Source: Conchocele bisecta (taxonomy: Eukaryota > Mollusca > Bivalvia > Lucinida > Thyasiridae). Taken from it: a stretch of DNA of 64,000 bases. Position numbers and translations under genes: made by a program. Where the stretch lies: NCBI GenBank assembly GCA_029237695.1, contig CM055278.1:69493188-69557187 (forward strand), read 5' to 3'. Positions 44,219 through 54,538 of the stretch are shown in pieces; positions within the stretch are counted from its first letter, which is position 1, and every line of letters starts with the position of its first letter. Under the pieces are notes generated by a model, which searched no databases, was not told the origin of the DNA, and was given only the letters and a program-made list of their open reading frames with translations.

Positions 44219-45690
44219 ATTGGCGACGAGGATGAGATTTCTACTGGGTACGGAATCCGAAATACGGAATAAAATTGGCCCACGTTGATTTTCAGAAAAG
44301 ACTCGTTTTTATCCCTCAACTAGGAAATATTACCTACATAGTTCTTACGCAAAGCGTTTGGAACACGGGTATTTCAAAAATGAAATACAGTTGGCAAATG
44401 TGGAAATTTTATGTTTGCCGAGGGCGTTTGCTCATGACCTTGACATGTAGCACATGTTTGAACTTCGTGAAGTTGTGATAAACCTGTCACCTCAAATAAT
44501 ATTGAATAGGCTCTCCCATATTAGGAGGACTGTTCTATTAATAGGATAAGGGGTAATTTAGCAAAATGTAAACAAAATATCCACAAACAGGGCAGATCTA
44601 GGCTCACCTTGAGCTGGTGGCTCACCTGTGTTTACACTATTTCCAAACAGTATGATGGAGGTATGTATTTTTAAAATGACTAACAAGTAATTTAGTTTTG
44701 TTTTGCGAAAGATGAAGCATCATGTATTAAATAGATCTCCATTTGTAAATTCCATAATTCTGTGCAGAAAGTTTACATAATCTGTTCTCCAACATTATAG
44801 CAAGGACACTTATAAATTGGGTACATTCAATGTTAGTAGATGTAAGTATCATGCAAATAAATTGTGTGTATTGATCATTGTTGATAGTATTGCAATAACG
44901 ATAACTTTTAGTAATTAATATGTAAGTTGGGAGACGATTCTAAAGTTATTTGATGATTTTTTATGTGCCCATTGATGGAAAGTTGTTATTTTGTTACCAC
45001 TTCGCACAGTCCGGTCTGTGTTGACTAGGTTTACATCTGTAAGACTACGGAATGTCAGATATGTGATACATTAGTACTCTAGTTAGTACGGACCATGCAA
45101 TTTTCGTGTGGTAAATGCGGTATATGGTCTCACGGGACAGTTTTATAGGTTGACTCGGTGTATTTTTTTTAGAGTATTTCATAATTCTACTAAACTGAAC
45201 GTTAGCTCCGGTTGATTTTGACATATTGTACAAAATGGCGCATGCTATGTTGTCTCACAAACTTTTTACGGTTTCGCGTCAGAATATATAAGGTATTTTT
45301 CGGACATTGGTAGCAAAAAGTTAAGGTGGTTATAACCTCACTTTGGAATCATTTTCGGAAATGGTGTGTTATTACAAGCGATAGAACAAATGGTAGCAAA
45401 TTCTATGTGCCTCATGTTTTTATGAAAACAATTCCAACACATTCAGTCGTGTTGAAATTTCTGGCCAAAAATAGGTGGGTGGGGTAACATTGTAAAACAA
45501 TAAATATACACATCTGATGTGGTTACTGCATTTTTGTTGTGGCTCGCGATTGGCACTTCATTTACGAGCAATTTCCATTATTTGTCGCAAGAGCCTCATG
45601 AACTGATTGCGAGATGTGGTGATTTTTATACGTCACCTGCCGCCGTCAGAAAAATGGTAAATTTTGGTTATTTTCAACCGTCCCGTGATG
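44219..45690. other. Outer element 5' internal region without recognisable gag
   Basis: Starts with the primer-binding-like site at 44221. No zinc knuckle, protease or reverse-transcriptase words were seen. The small frames at 44275 and 45045 are unlike known gag proteins. A large deletion or replacement of gag and most of pol is inferred. Confidence 0.5.
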
Positions 45691-45957
45691 CCTAAGTCGC
45701 TACAGGGGGACTCAGCCTGGAGGACGTTATCACAGTACAACATGGTACTGCAATACTGGCCTGGGCCTAAACATGCAAATGCAGACACATTGTCGCGTAT
45801 GCCCATGCCAGACTGTTGCAATGCGTACAATCCTGACGTCCAGCTGAGTGGCTTACCCTGTGGTGGGTGCAACTATTGCACCAGAGCCGAGAACAATTGG
45901 GGATCATTTGCTAGAGAGACCTGCAGCAAATATTTCAATAAAATGGGGGACGCCTCA
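45691..45957 (+). pseudogene. Ty3/gypsy pol fragment: RNase H C-terminus and downstream linker
   Basis: The frame reads TLSQYNMVLQYWPGPKHANA then DTLSRMP. The block Y-x-PG-x-x-HxNADxLSRxP is the conserved end of the RNase H/tether region in Ty3/gypsy polyproteins. A cysteine-rich stretch (LPCGGCNYCTRAENNWGSF) follows, which I associate with mollusc gypsy elements between RNase H and integrase. The catalytic RNase H residues lie upstream and are missing. The frame closes at TGA 45958-45960. It belongs to the outer LTR element and confirms its plus orientation. The following frame, 46075-46425, is not recognised. Confidence 0.8.
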
Positions 45958-46854
45958 TGACCTCTGTTTCTCAGGTTGGAAATGGCGTAGCGCCCATAAG
46001 GGAGGTGAGAGAGAAATGGGTGTGGGGTTACGATCAGTATACTCCCGTCCTGAACAGCAATATGTGGTCCACAAGTGAGGAGGGGATCTCTCAGGAATGT
46101 ACCTGTATATAAACAGATGCAGGTTCCGCATAGTAACCTGGGAAAGTGTGGCACCCAACTCACATGTGTGGGGTATGGTGATGGTACCAGCCTAGCTGTT
46201 TCGGTGTCGCCGCAAAGCTGGGCCTTTGAAGGCGATGGTTATCGACGAACAGCGTACCCCAGGACAGGAGAGCATTCGGCAAAGCCGCGAGTTCAATATA
46301 TTACTTGCCCCAAAGTGGAAGAAGGGGGCTACAGTGGAGAAGGAGTAGTCCATATTGATTTGGTAGCCCGTGACGATATGTGTGAAATCTTAGATTGTAT
46401 AATTTCACAGGGTACCATCTCATAGGTCCTGGATTTTCCATCTAGCTGGGGTTTTTACGGGTCAGAGCCCGTCAGAGCCCGTAAGAGGCCCAGTGCCTGG
46501 ATAGGAACTTGCATTGGGTGTTGGTCGTTACGTGTAATCCATGTGCGTTTGTATAATTTTCACTGCTAGGTAAGAATTAAACTTAACTTATCGGAAAATT
46601 ATTTGTGAGAATATCGATGTTTAGGATATTGGTATTTGTGTATCACGATACAACAGCAATGTATTATTTAAAATATTTTAGGTATTCGCTTTTTGATCGT
46701 TCATTTATTTCCACGATCAGGGTTTTCATTATTTAACGTTAGGTAAATTGTAGAAATTGATTGCCATAGCACTGATCCTTGCAGTGGCCCATAGGTATGT
46801 TGACGGTTGTTTAGCACTGACATGCCTTCCATAATATAATTATATATACTATAT

Positions 46855-48412
46855 TAAAGCGACCCAGCCAGCGAAGCATCGCTATGCACGCCTGTGCATT
46901 GCGTATTTCTCGCTTCGAATGTATCACACATTTTGGACAACAAAACACGTCTGTCATTTTGTGCACACAACTTACCACGATATCAGATGCATGCCTGAAT
47001 GTTCACACTTGTCAATAGTTTACGATTGTCGTCTTCACACACCAGAAAACTTGTTTAGTTCGTTATAATTCACAATAGCTTGTTGGCATTTCCGGTGTGT
47101 GTTAAATGCAGCCGCCATGTTTACTGGCTGTGCTTGTTTTGGCTCGTATCTGATCTGAACTGTCCGTCCTCACAATCCAGCCAATCACTATGCGGGAGGT
47201 TGGACAAGTTCCAACTCGGCCTGACAAAACCTATAAATAGGAGTGAAATTTGTCAGTTGGCGACTTTGTCCCGAGCGACGTAACTCGAGACGCAACAGGC
47301 GTCTCAGAACTCCCAAGGCCCAAATATCCTCCCCCTTAAACATTACTCACCGACGATGTTACAAATGGTCCGTTAGTCGTGAGATGTGATGATGTGAACG
47401 TGATTCTGGCATTATTGATTATTAATATTGGCTGGAACCATGATAATGCCAATATCCCATTACCCCACCCACTTTTTCCCCATTGCGATACGATTCCCAA
47501 TTCGAGTTTCGTGACCCTCTGCTGTGTCACGCCCCACCCTAACTTCGTGCCCCCCTCCCACCCCTGTTAGGTGACCCCCATTTCATTGTCATGCGTCCTA
47601 GCCCCCCATTCAGCTATGTGTCATGATTCCCACCCCAGCTTCGTGACCCCCGGCTGTGTGACTCCCTACCCCTGCTGTGTGCCCACCTGCTGTGTAATTC
47701 CACACCCAGCTGTGTGACTCCCCATCCAACATTAGTCCCCACCCAGCTTCCTGACCCCCAAGATGTGTGACTCCCCACCCTAGCTTCGTGCCCCCCCCCC
47801 CACCCCCCTTTCAACACCTGCTGTGCGATTCCCAACCCTGCTTCATGTCCTCCTGCTATGTGATTCCCCACCATAGCTTCGTGATTCCCGCTGTGTGCGT
47901 CCCCCTCCCAGCATAATTAGTCCCCATCCAAGCTTCCTGATTCCCACTGACACTGTGTGACTTCCCCACCCAGCTTATTTCCCACCCCAGCTTCGTGATT
48001 CCCGCTGTGCGACTCCCCAACTCAGTAGCAAAATGCATGATAGCACCGCGATTCCTGTCTAGGTCCGTGCTTGTATGCTTTAGAAAATAGTTGATCATGT
48101 CTAGCTATGCGAATATATACTAACTGTTGATTCATATAGTCCTGTATACCACCCCGATACCATTATTGTTACCATGAAGTGTCACCCTCGTATAGTTGTA
48201 CGTGTTGCATAATTTTGCGTTGTATGTCTTATCAAAATATCAGGTATTAATACTGAATTCGCCACTGTCGTTCTTTCATTGCCAAGTAGCTATAGTTATT
48301 CCCGCTTCCATATCTTGATTCACAAGGACCCGCGACCAACCCCCTGCGTGAACAGGAAATATTATGGTTTATCGCGTATTCTTGAAGACAGATGCAACGA
48401 AGGGACGTTACA
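46855..48412 (+). repeat. 5' LTR of inner element
   Basis: 1558 bp. It starts TA where the 3' LTR starts TG. A TATA box (CTATAAATAG) lies at 47231-47240. 47560-48010 is a degenerate minisatellite of GTGTGACTCCCCACCC and CAGCTTCGTGATTCCC words. The 3' LTR has the same layout with a shorter minisatellite. Frames across the minisatellite on the minus strand (glycine/histidine/serine-rich) are repeat translations. Confidence 0.88.
47231..47240 (+). promoter_or_regulatory. LTR TATA box
   Basis: CTATAAATAG, conserved in the 3' LTR at about 53258-53267 in identical flanking sequence (ACAAAACC before, GAGTGAAATT after). Likely core promoter of the inner element. Confidence 0.55.
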
Positions 48413-48706
48413 AATTTGGTGGCAGCGATGGTAGATATATAACAGAAACCAGTACGCCGAAACGTACCCTTGTATTGCTTCAAGAATTATCGTTGCCGTG
48501 TCTGTCCGCATAGCCACTTCGGAATTTCCAATAGGGAAATACACGTAAAATCACTCTCGGTAATATGCACTGCGGCGAAACGCGGAGTGCGAGCGAGTGA
48601 GTGGAATATATTTTCGGTTCGTAATTGAGAGGTTTCCAATCACTGGCCCATTCCCCAATCCCCATATTACCCCCAAACCAGAAGGTTGCGATACATAGTT
48701 CATAAT

Positions 48707-49267
48707 ATGGCGTCTCTTGAACATGTTGAATGTATTGGCGACGAGAATCCCGGAAATGTGTGCGTCCCCACTCGAGAAGATCGAACGTCTCCCCCTGACC
48801 CCCACGGATCGAAAACAATTGCCCCGACCTTCTCTCCCAATAACCATGTCACTGTGCCTGTCACAAGAGGTTGTGAAGTTAATTGTATGGTAAGCTGCGA
48901 CAGTGGATATATAACCCATAGGCGCTTGAATAATACCGAGTCGTATGAAAATTCATGCGAATGTGAACTGCGTGCGGAGATTAAGTCTCTAAGAAATGAG
49001 GTAAAACAATTAAAATCTCAAATTAACTTGATTCTACAGAGGCTTGAATCGAATGACCGACATAACCCGGAACCCGGCAGAAAACGTAAAATTAATTACA
49101 GCGAGCCATTGTCGTTGAACTTAGATGATCGCGAGCCCGTGTGTGTACCAATTCATATGCCTGTCAGATCACATCACATAACAGGTAGGTCCATGTCCCC
49201 AAGAAGTTATCATACAGAGTGGGGCTGGTTCAGTTGGATCATGGGTAATATGAATGATAACAAATAA
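48707..49267 (+). CDS. Gag N-terminal-like ORF of inner element
   Basis: The ATG at 48707 (ATAATATGGCG) is preferred over one seven codons upstream because of its context and position after the primer-binding site. The frame has 186 codons. Residues around 85-120 form a clear coiled coil: ECELRAEIKSLRNEVKQLKS then QINLILQRLES. A basic GRKRKI cluster follows. A coiled coil ahead of the capsid region is common in gag proteins of this group. The frame ends in TAA before the capsid homology, which resumes after about 500 bp of disrupted sequence including a long A-run (49617-49644). It is probably the N-terminal part of a broken gag and not a separate gene. Confidence 0.55.
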   Translation: MASLEHVECIGDENPGNVCVPTREDRTSPPDPHGSKTIAPTFSPNNHVTVPVTRGCEVNCMVSCDSGYITHRRLNNTESYENSCECELRAEIKSLRNEVKQLKSQINLILQRLESNDRHNPEPGRKRKINYSEPLSLNLDDREPVCVPIHMPVRSHHITGRSMSPRSYHTEWGWFSWIMGNMNDNK

Positions 49268-49613
49268 TCAATTACATGTATTACATATGCTAAATCAAAC
49301 TTTGGCTCTTGCAGCGCTGGAGAGTGACATTGTCATATGCGGGTTTATTATAAGTATTACTGTCTTTTTTTTTAATAACACGTGCAACTTTTTATTGAAA
49401 ATTCAGGTATCTCATTAATGACGATTCTTATGTACCAGTCAACCATGAAGTCTTAATAGAACAGTGATTTCTACCCAGTACTGCAAGAGCAAAAGAGGGT
49501 GAATATCTGTAATTGCATGTTTTGTATTTGTATCCAACTATGACATGTATATTATGTACGGTATGTGGGGGATGGCCCCGACCCACCACAAACCTATTAC
49601 GGGGAAAATAAAT

Positions 49614-49644
<31 letters not shown>

Positions 49645-49689
49645 TTATCATACACATATACATGATAGTGGCTCCCGCGTCCCCCAACC

Positions 49690-50556
49690 ACGGAAAGGTG
49701 TGCAATTGGCCCAGGATATACCAAATCCAGGTCAGTTCGTGGAAATAGGTAATTTTGACTCCTGCAATTCGGTATCGCGGCACACGGAAATAACTGGGAC
49801 AATGAAATGAAAGCAGTCAAGTTAGCGTGCAGCTTGCGCGGCGAGGCAATAGCTGTACTGAGTGAACTTGACCCAGATACCAGAACCGATTACAACTCGC
49901 TAGTAACGGCTCTGACCAACAGGTTTCAGACCGAAATACAAACGACAACATCTAAAACTGAATTGAAACAACGTCTTCGAAAAGTAGACGAACCACTACC
50001 GGAATTGGCTCACGATATTAAACGGCTGACGCGTTTGGCATACCCGACAATCCCATATAACCATAGACAAGAAATTGCACGAGATTGCTTTGTTGAAGCA
50101 TTGAACAATTGGGATATCGAACGCTGGATCCTAGTGAAGGAATCAACGACGATAGAATACGTTCTGAGAATCGCTATGAATTTAGAAACTGCCGCGAAAA
50201 ATAATAAAGAACGATGCTATATGAGGCAAGTTGAGAAAAGTGAAAACTACAGCGAACATAGAGAATATATACGGTCAATAAATGCAAATAATGAAAAAAA
50301 CAAGTTGCTACATGATGTAGCAGAAATCATGGCCAACATTAGACGGACGAGCGCAAAACAACCCCGGACAGTGGGGCCGATGTTAAAGGCCGTGGAACGA
50401 CGCTCCTGTTACAATTGCAAGCAGCGAGGGCATATCCAGTACGCGTGTCCTCAACGTAAAACAGCGATAGTGATATATAATTGCACGAAACATGGCCATA
50501 AAACACGTGCCTGTCCGTTACCCGCTTCCCACATCCCAGTGTTCCCCTTTATATAA
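49690..50556 (+). pseudogene. Gag capsid/nucleocapsid region of inner element, frameshifted
   Basis: The capsid-like segment AVKLACSLRGEAIAVLSELD then SLVTALTNRFQ is typical of Ty3/gypsy gag. The frame extends upstream of the ATG at 49807 as LLQFGIAAHGNNWDNE. The preceding IPNPGQFVEIGNFDS part lies in another frame, so a frameshift sits near 49757. A first zinc knuckle, CYNCKQRGHIQYACP (C-x2-C-x4-H-x4-C), is intact. The second (YNCTKHGHKTRAC) has lost its first cysteine to Ile/Tyr context. The frame ends inside a C-rich minisatellite and no pol follows. Nucleic-acid binding and particle assembly are the known family roles. This copy is not expected to be competent. Confidence 0.85.
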
Positions 50557-50960
50557 ACTCGTTCCCGAGTTTCCCCATATCCCCACCCCCATACTCATCC
50601 TCCTCCTAGTTTCCCACTCTATATAAACTCGTTCCCGAGTTTCCCCGCTTCCCCACCCCAGACACCCCTCATCCCAGTGTTCCCCTTTGTATAAACTCGT
50701 CCCCATACACCCCGTCTTAGTTTCCCAATGGTTCCCGAGTTTCCCCATAACCCCACCCCATACCCACCCCTCATCCTAGTTTCCCACTTTATATAAACTC
50801 ATTCCCGAGTTTCCCCATATCCCCACCGCATCATAGTTTCCCACTGTATGCAAACTCGTTCCCGAGTTTCCCCATATCCCCACCACATGCACACCCTCAT
50901 CCCAGTGTCCCACTTTACATATTACATAAACTAGTTCCCAAGTCAAATACGTCATTCCCT
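50510..50960. repeat. C-rich minisatellite with AACTCG-TTCC-CGAGTT palindrome
   Basis: About six to seven irregular units containing TATATAAACTCGTTCCCGAG, TTTCCCCATATCCCCACCC and CATCCTAGTTTCCCAC. Each has the short palindrome AACTCGTTCCCGAGTT. The array directly replaces the end of gag. Minus-strand W/G-rich frames are its translation. Confidence 0.8.
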
Positions 50961-52861
50961 GAAATTCCCATTCACCTTCCCCACCCACAATGAGACTGTG
51001 TATGGCCAATGGTGATGTTGGTGGCAAGATATATATGTCCCGAATTTAACGATGCTGGCATACACCATGTACACCAGTGACCATTGCAAGTCGACTCCCT
51101 CCCCTCCCCTGCCCACCACACCATAACACACAAACCTCCACAAATATAATACATATAAAGACGACGAGACGTAATCCTAGGAGGAAAGAAGGCGATAATC
51201 GATGCGTGTCGTGGAGACGAGAAGGATGACGAGATGACGAAACGATGTAACGTATGATGACCACACGCATATCGGGCGCGATAACCACCAACGGCTATCG
51301 ACGGAGACGAACCACCGATGCGATGTTGATGGTGAACCACTAATGCCGACGAGCGATTACCCGATGAGGACCACCCGTGGAAACGCCGCTAACGACGATA
51401 ACTACATGTACGGTGACGACGGACGATTATCAAGATGAGGACCACCGGCAGAACCACCTTACGCGACGAGAGATTTCCCGCGAAATCAGACGTTATATAA
51501 CGTGCGTGATACAGTCCCGCGATAACAGCATAATTATGTAGTGCAGGACGTCACTATAGAACACACACAATGGAACGTAAATATAATATAGACTACATGT
51601 ATGCGCGAAGCATATTATAAACTTGATGTCTTCGAGTAAATATAAATATTCCGTACCCGCGTTCATAACTTACCCATAGAGATGTTTAATTCGCGCTTAG
51701 GAACATGGACAGAGTATACTTATAAATCAGGAACAGTGAAATAGGAACAATATATATACATGTATATAGATACAAAACAAAATGTGTTTGTTTTTATTAG
51801 GATCTGAGTGATGGTACGCTCACCCAGATATGACAGTGCCATGCCGTTGGAACTATCATATCTAACCAATTTGACTTGCGTACACTATCATGGAGTATGA
51901 AGGTCAAGTGTTTCCAGAAAATGACATAGTATGTACACTTGTTTTTGTATGTGAGGGGTCGAATGTATGTGGTATGAATGCGCGTGGCAACGCAGAGTGT
52001 GATTTGCTATGTATATTTTAGTGTGCGGATTTGTCATTCAATGGAGACACTTGAACTGCGATTCTACATGATGTAAATAGTTTTATTAGATTACTAATTA
52101 AGAGAAACAGACAGAAACAATTATTTCATGTTGAGTGAAGTAACAGTGCAGACATGCAAATGGTAAGATGCATGTCTGATATTTGAGGACGTACATGTAT
52201 ACTGTGTACTCGTAAGACACATTATTGCTGACGGTACAGCAAATGTGTTAAACTGTGCTATTTGTGAGTTTTCCGTTGTTGTCATCCTGTTGGCATTCGG
52301 ATTTACATCCATATCTGGTCATCTGTGATTTGAAATGTTCATTTGGCTACATATATGGCTGGCGGTCTAAATGGCAGAAGCGACACCATCGATTAACTTT
52401 CAATTAGCAGTTTAATAAGGTTTCTGAAAATAAATAGAACGGATATAGAGTAAGTATTGATATCCGAGTGCTTTGCGCTGATGTTGACTCATTGATGTTC
52501 AGGTTTTCATATTCTACGAAAGTAGATACATTTTAATACAGCTTTCCATTGTTCACGTGGCCAAAGGAAAGATTACATGAATTATGAATGGCAATGCCAA
52601 TACCCTCGGTAAACACTAGCATTATTAGCATATATTAAGATTACTAGTTCACATGGTAATGTTGTTGAGTACTAAAAAAGTTTTGATTAGAGATAGTAAG
52701 GAAGGTATTATTGAAGTATTTGGTGATATATCTCATTTACATGTAAATAGCTGTATGTTTCTATACAAATGCATGACATTCAGATTGTGCAGCATATATT
52801 AAATCATCATATTTTTTTGTCATGAGTTCGAGGACGAACTCTGGTCGAACAGGCGGGGTAG
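50961..52861. other. Inner element 3' internal region, no pol
   Basis: 51150-51480 is rich in GACGACGA/GACCACC words, with a diverged pair around GATTACCCGATGAGGACCAC and GATTATCAAGATGAGGACCA. The rest is AT-rich. No protease, RT or integrase motif in any frame. The stretch ends in the polypurine-like AACAGGCGGGGTAG. Confidence 0.6.
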
Positions 52862-54346
52862 TGAAGCGACCCAGCCAGCGAAGCATCGCTATACACGCCT
52901 GTGCATTGCGTATTTCTCGCTTCGAATTTATCACAAATTTTGGACAACAAAACACGTCTGTCATTTTGTGCACACAACTTACCACGATATCAGATGCATG
53001 CCTGAATGTTCACACTTGTCAATAGTTTATGATTGTCGTCTTCACACACCAGGAAACTTGTTTAGTTCGTTATAATTCACAATAGCTTGTTGGCATTTCC
53101 GGTGTGTGTTAAATGCAGCCGCCATGTTTACTGGCTGTGCTTGTTTTGGCTCGTATCTGATCTGAACTGTCCGTCCTCACAATCCAGCCAATCACTATGC
53201 GGGAGGTTGGACAAGTTCCGTAAGTCACGGAACTTGTCCAACTCAGCCTGACAAAACCTATAAATAGGAGTGAAATTTGTCAGTTGGCGACTTTGTCCCG
53301 AGCGAGTAACTCGAGACGCAACAGGCCTCTCAGAACTCCCAAGGCCCAAATATCCTCCCCCTTAAACATTACTCACCGACGATGTTACAATTGGTCCGTT
53401 AGTCGTGAGATGTGATGATGTGAACGTGATTCTGGCATTATTGATTATTAATATTGGCTGGAACCATGATAATGCCAACATCCCATTACCCCACCCACTT
53501 TTTCCCCATTGCGATACGATTCCCAATTCGAGCTTCGTGACCCCCCTGCTGTGTGACGTCCCATCCTAACTGCGTGCCCCCCTCACACCCCTGTTAGGTG
53601 ACCCCCATTCCATTGTCATGCGTCCTAGCTGTTGTGTGCCCCCCATTCAGCTATGTGTCATGATTCCCACCCTAGCTTCGTGACCCCCCCCCCCCCTTCA
53701 ACACCTGCTGTGCGATTCCCAACCCTGCTTCGTGTCCTCCTGCTATGTGATTCTCCACCATATCTTCGCGATTCCCGCTGTGTGCGTCCCCCTCCCAGCA
53801 TAATTAATTCCCATCCAAGCTTCCTGATTCCCACTGACACTGTGTGACTTCCCCACCCAGCTTATTTCCCACCCCAGCTTCGTGATTCTCGCTGTGCGAC
53901 TCCCCAACTCAGTAGCTAAATGTATGAGAGCCCCGTGATTCCCGTCTAGGTCCGTGCTTGTACGCTTTAGAAAATAGTTGATCATGTCTAGTTGCTCCCA
54001 CAGTCGCCTGTGTTAGTTAGTCTCGACTCGAATACATGTACTACGAATATATACTAACTGTTGATTCATATAGTCCTGTGTACCACCCCGATACCATTAT
54101 TGTTACCATGAATTGTCACCCTCGTATAGTTGTACGTGTTGCATAATATTGTGTTTTATGTGTTATCAAAATATCAAGTATTAATACTGAATTCGCCACT
54201 GTCGTTCTTTCATTGTCAAGTAGCTATAGTTATTCCCGCTTCCATATCCTGATTCACATGGGCCCGCTACCAACCCCCTGCGTGAACAGGAAATATTATG
54301 GTCTATCGCGTATTCTTGAAAACAGATGCAACGAAAGGACGTTACA
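52862..54346 (+). repeat. 3' LTR of inner element
   Basis: 1485 bp, starting TGAAGCGACCCAGCCAGCG and ending GACGTTACA. It is closely similar to the 5' LTR. Its main differences are a shorter minisatellite (53580-53900), an extra segment near 53990-54040, and a 37-bp perfect palindrome at 53206-53242 where the 5' LTR has a 17-bp version. Confidence 0.88.
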
Positions 54347-54538
54347 ATATTACTAACCCTTATAACTAACCTATCTAACCGCACTAATGAGTTAGGATTT
54401 ACATTTTTTTGGGGGGTGTTTTCTTATATTAATTGGAAGGCATGGGCTGTGTTCATCAAACGTCATAGTCGTGTGGGGTTCTGCGAGGATGTTTTGCAAT
54501 ACAACTGCGCTGGAAATGCATATTATCATAGGTAATTG
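54347..54538. other. Short outer-element segment between insertions
   Basis: Begins with the ATAT duplication. It continues as outer-element sequence with no recognised motif. Confidence 0.4.

Larger units (their letters stand above)
46855..54346 (+). mobile_element. Inner LTR retrotransposon, 7.5 kb, non-autonomous
   Basis: LTRs at 46855-48412 and 52862-54346 begin T(G/A)AAGCGACCCAGCCAGCG and end GACGTTACA. ATAT lies directly outside both (46851-46854 and 54347-54350). The 5' LTR is followed by AATTTGGTGGCAGCGATGG, a primer-binding-like site. AACAGGCGGGGTAG precedes the 3' LTR. The internal 4.4 kb carries a broken gag (48.7-50.6 kb) and then low-complexity DNA. No protease, reverse transcriptase or integrase was seen, so mobilisation would have needed a relative. 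Inserted in the outer element in the same orientation. Confidence 0.85.

Noticed and set aside
47614..48098. Glycine-, tryptophan- and histidine-rich minus-strand ORFs
   Set aside because: Antisense translation of the LTR minisatellite. The same appears in the other LTR.
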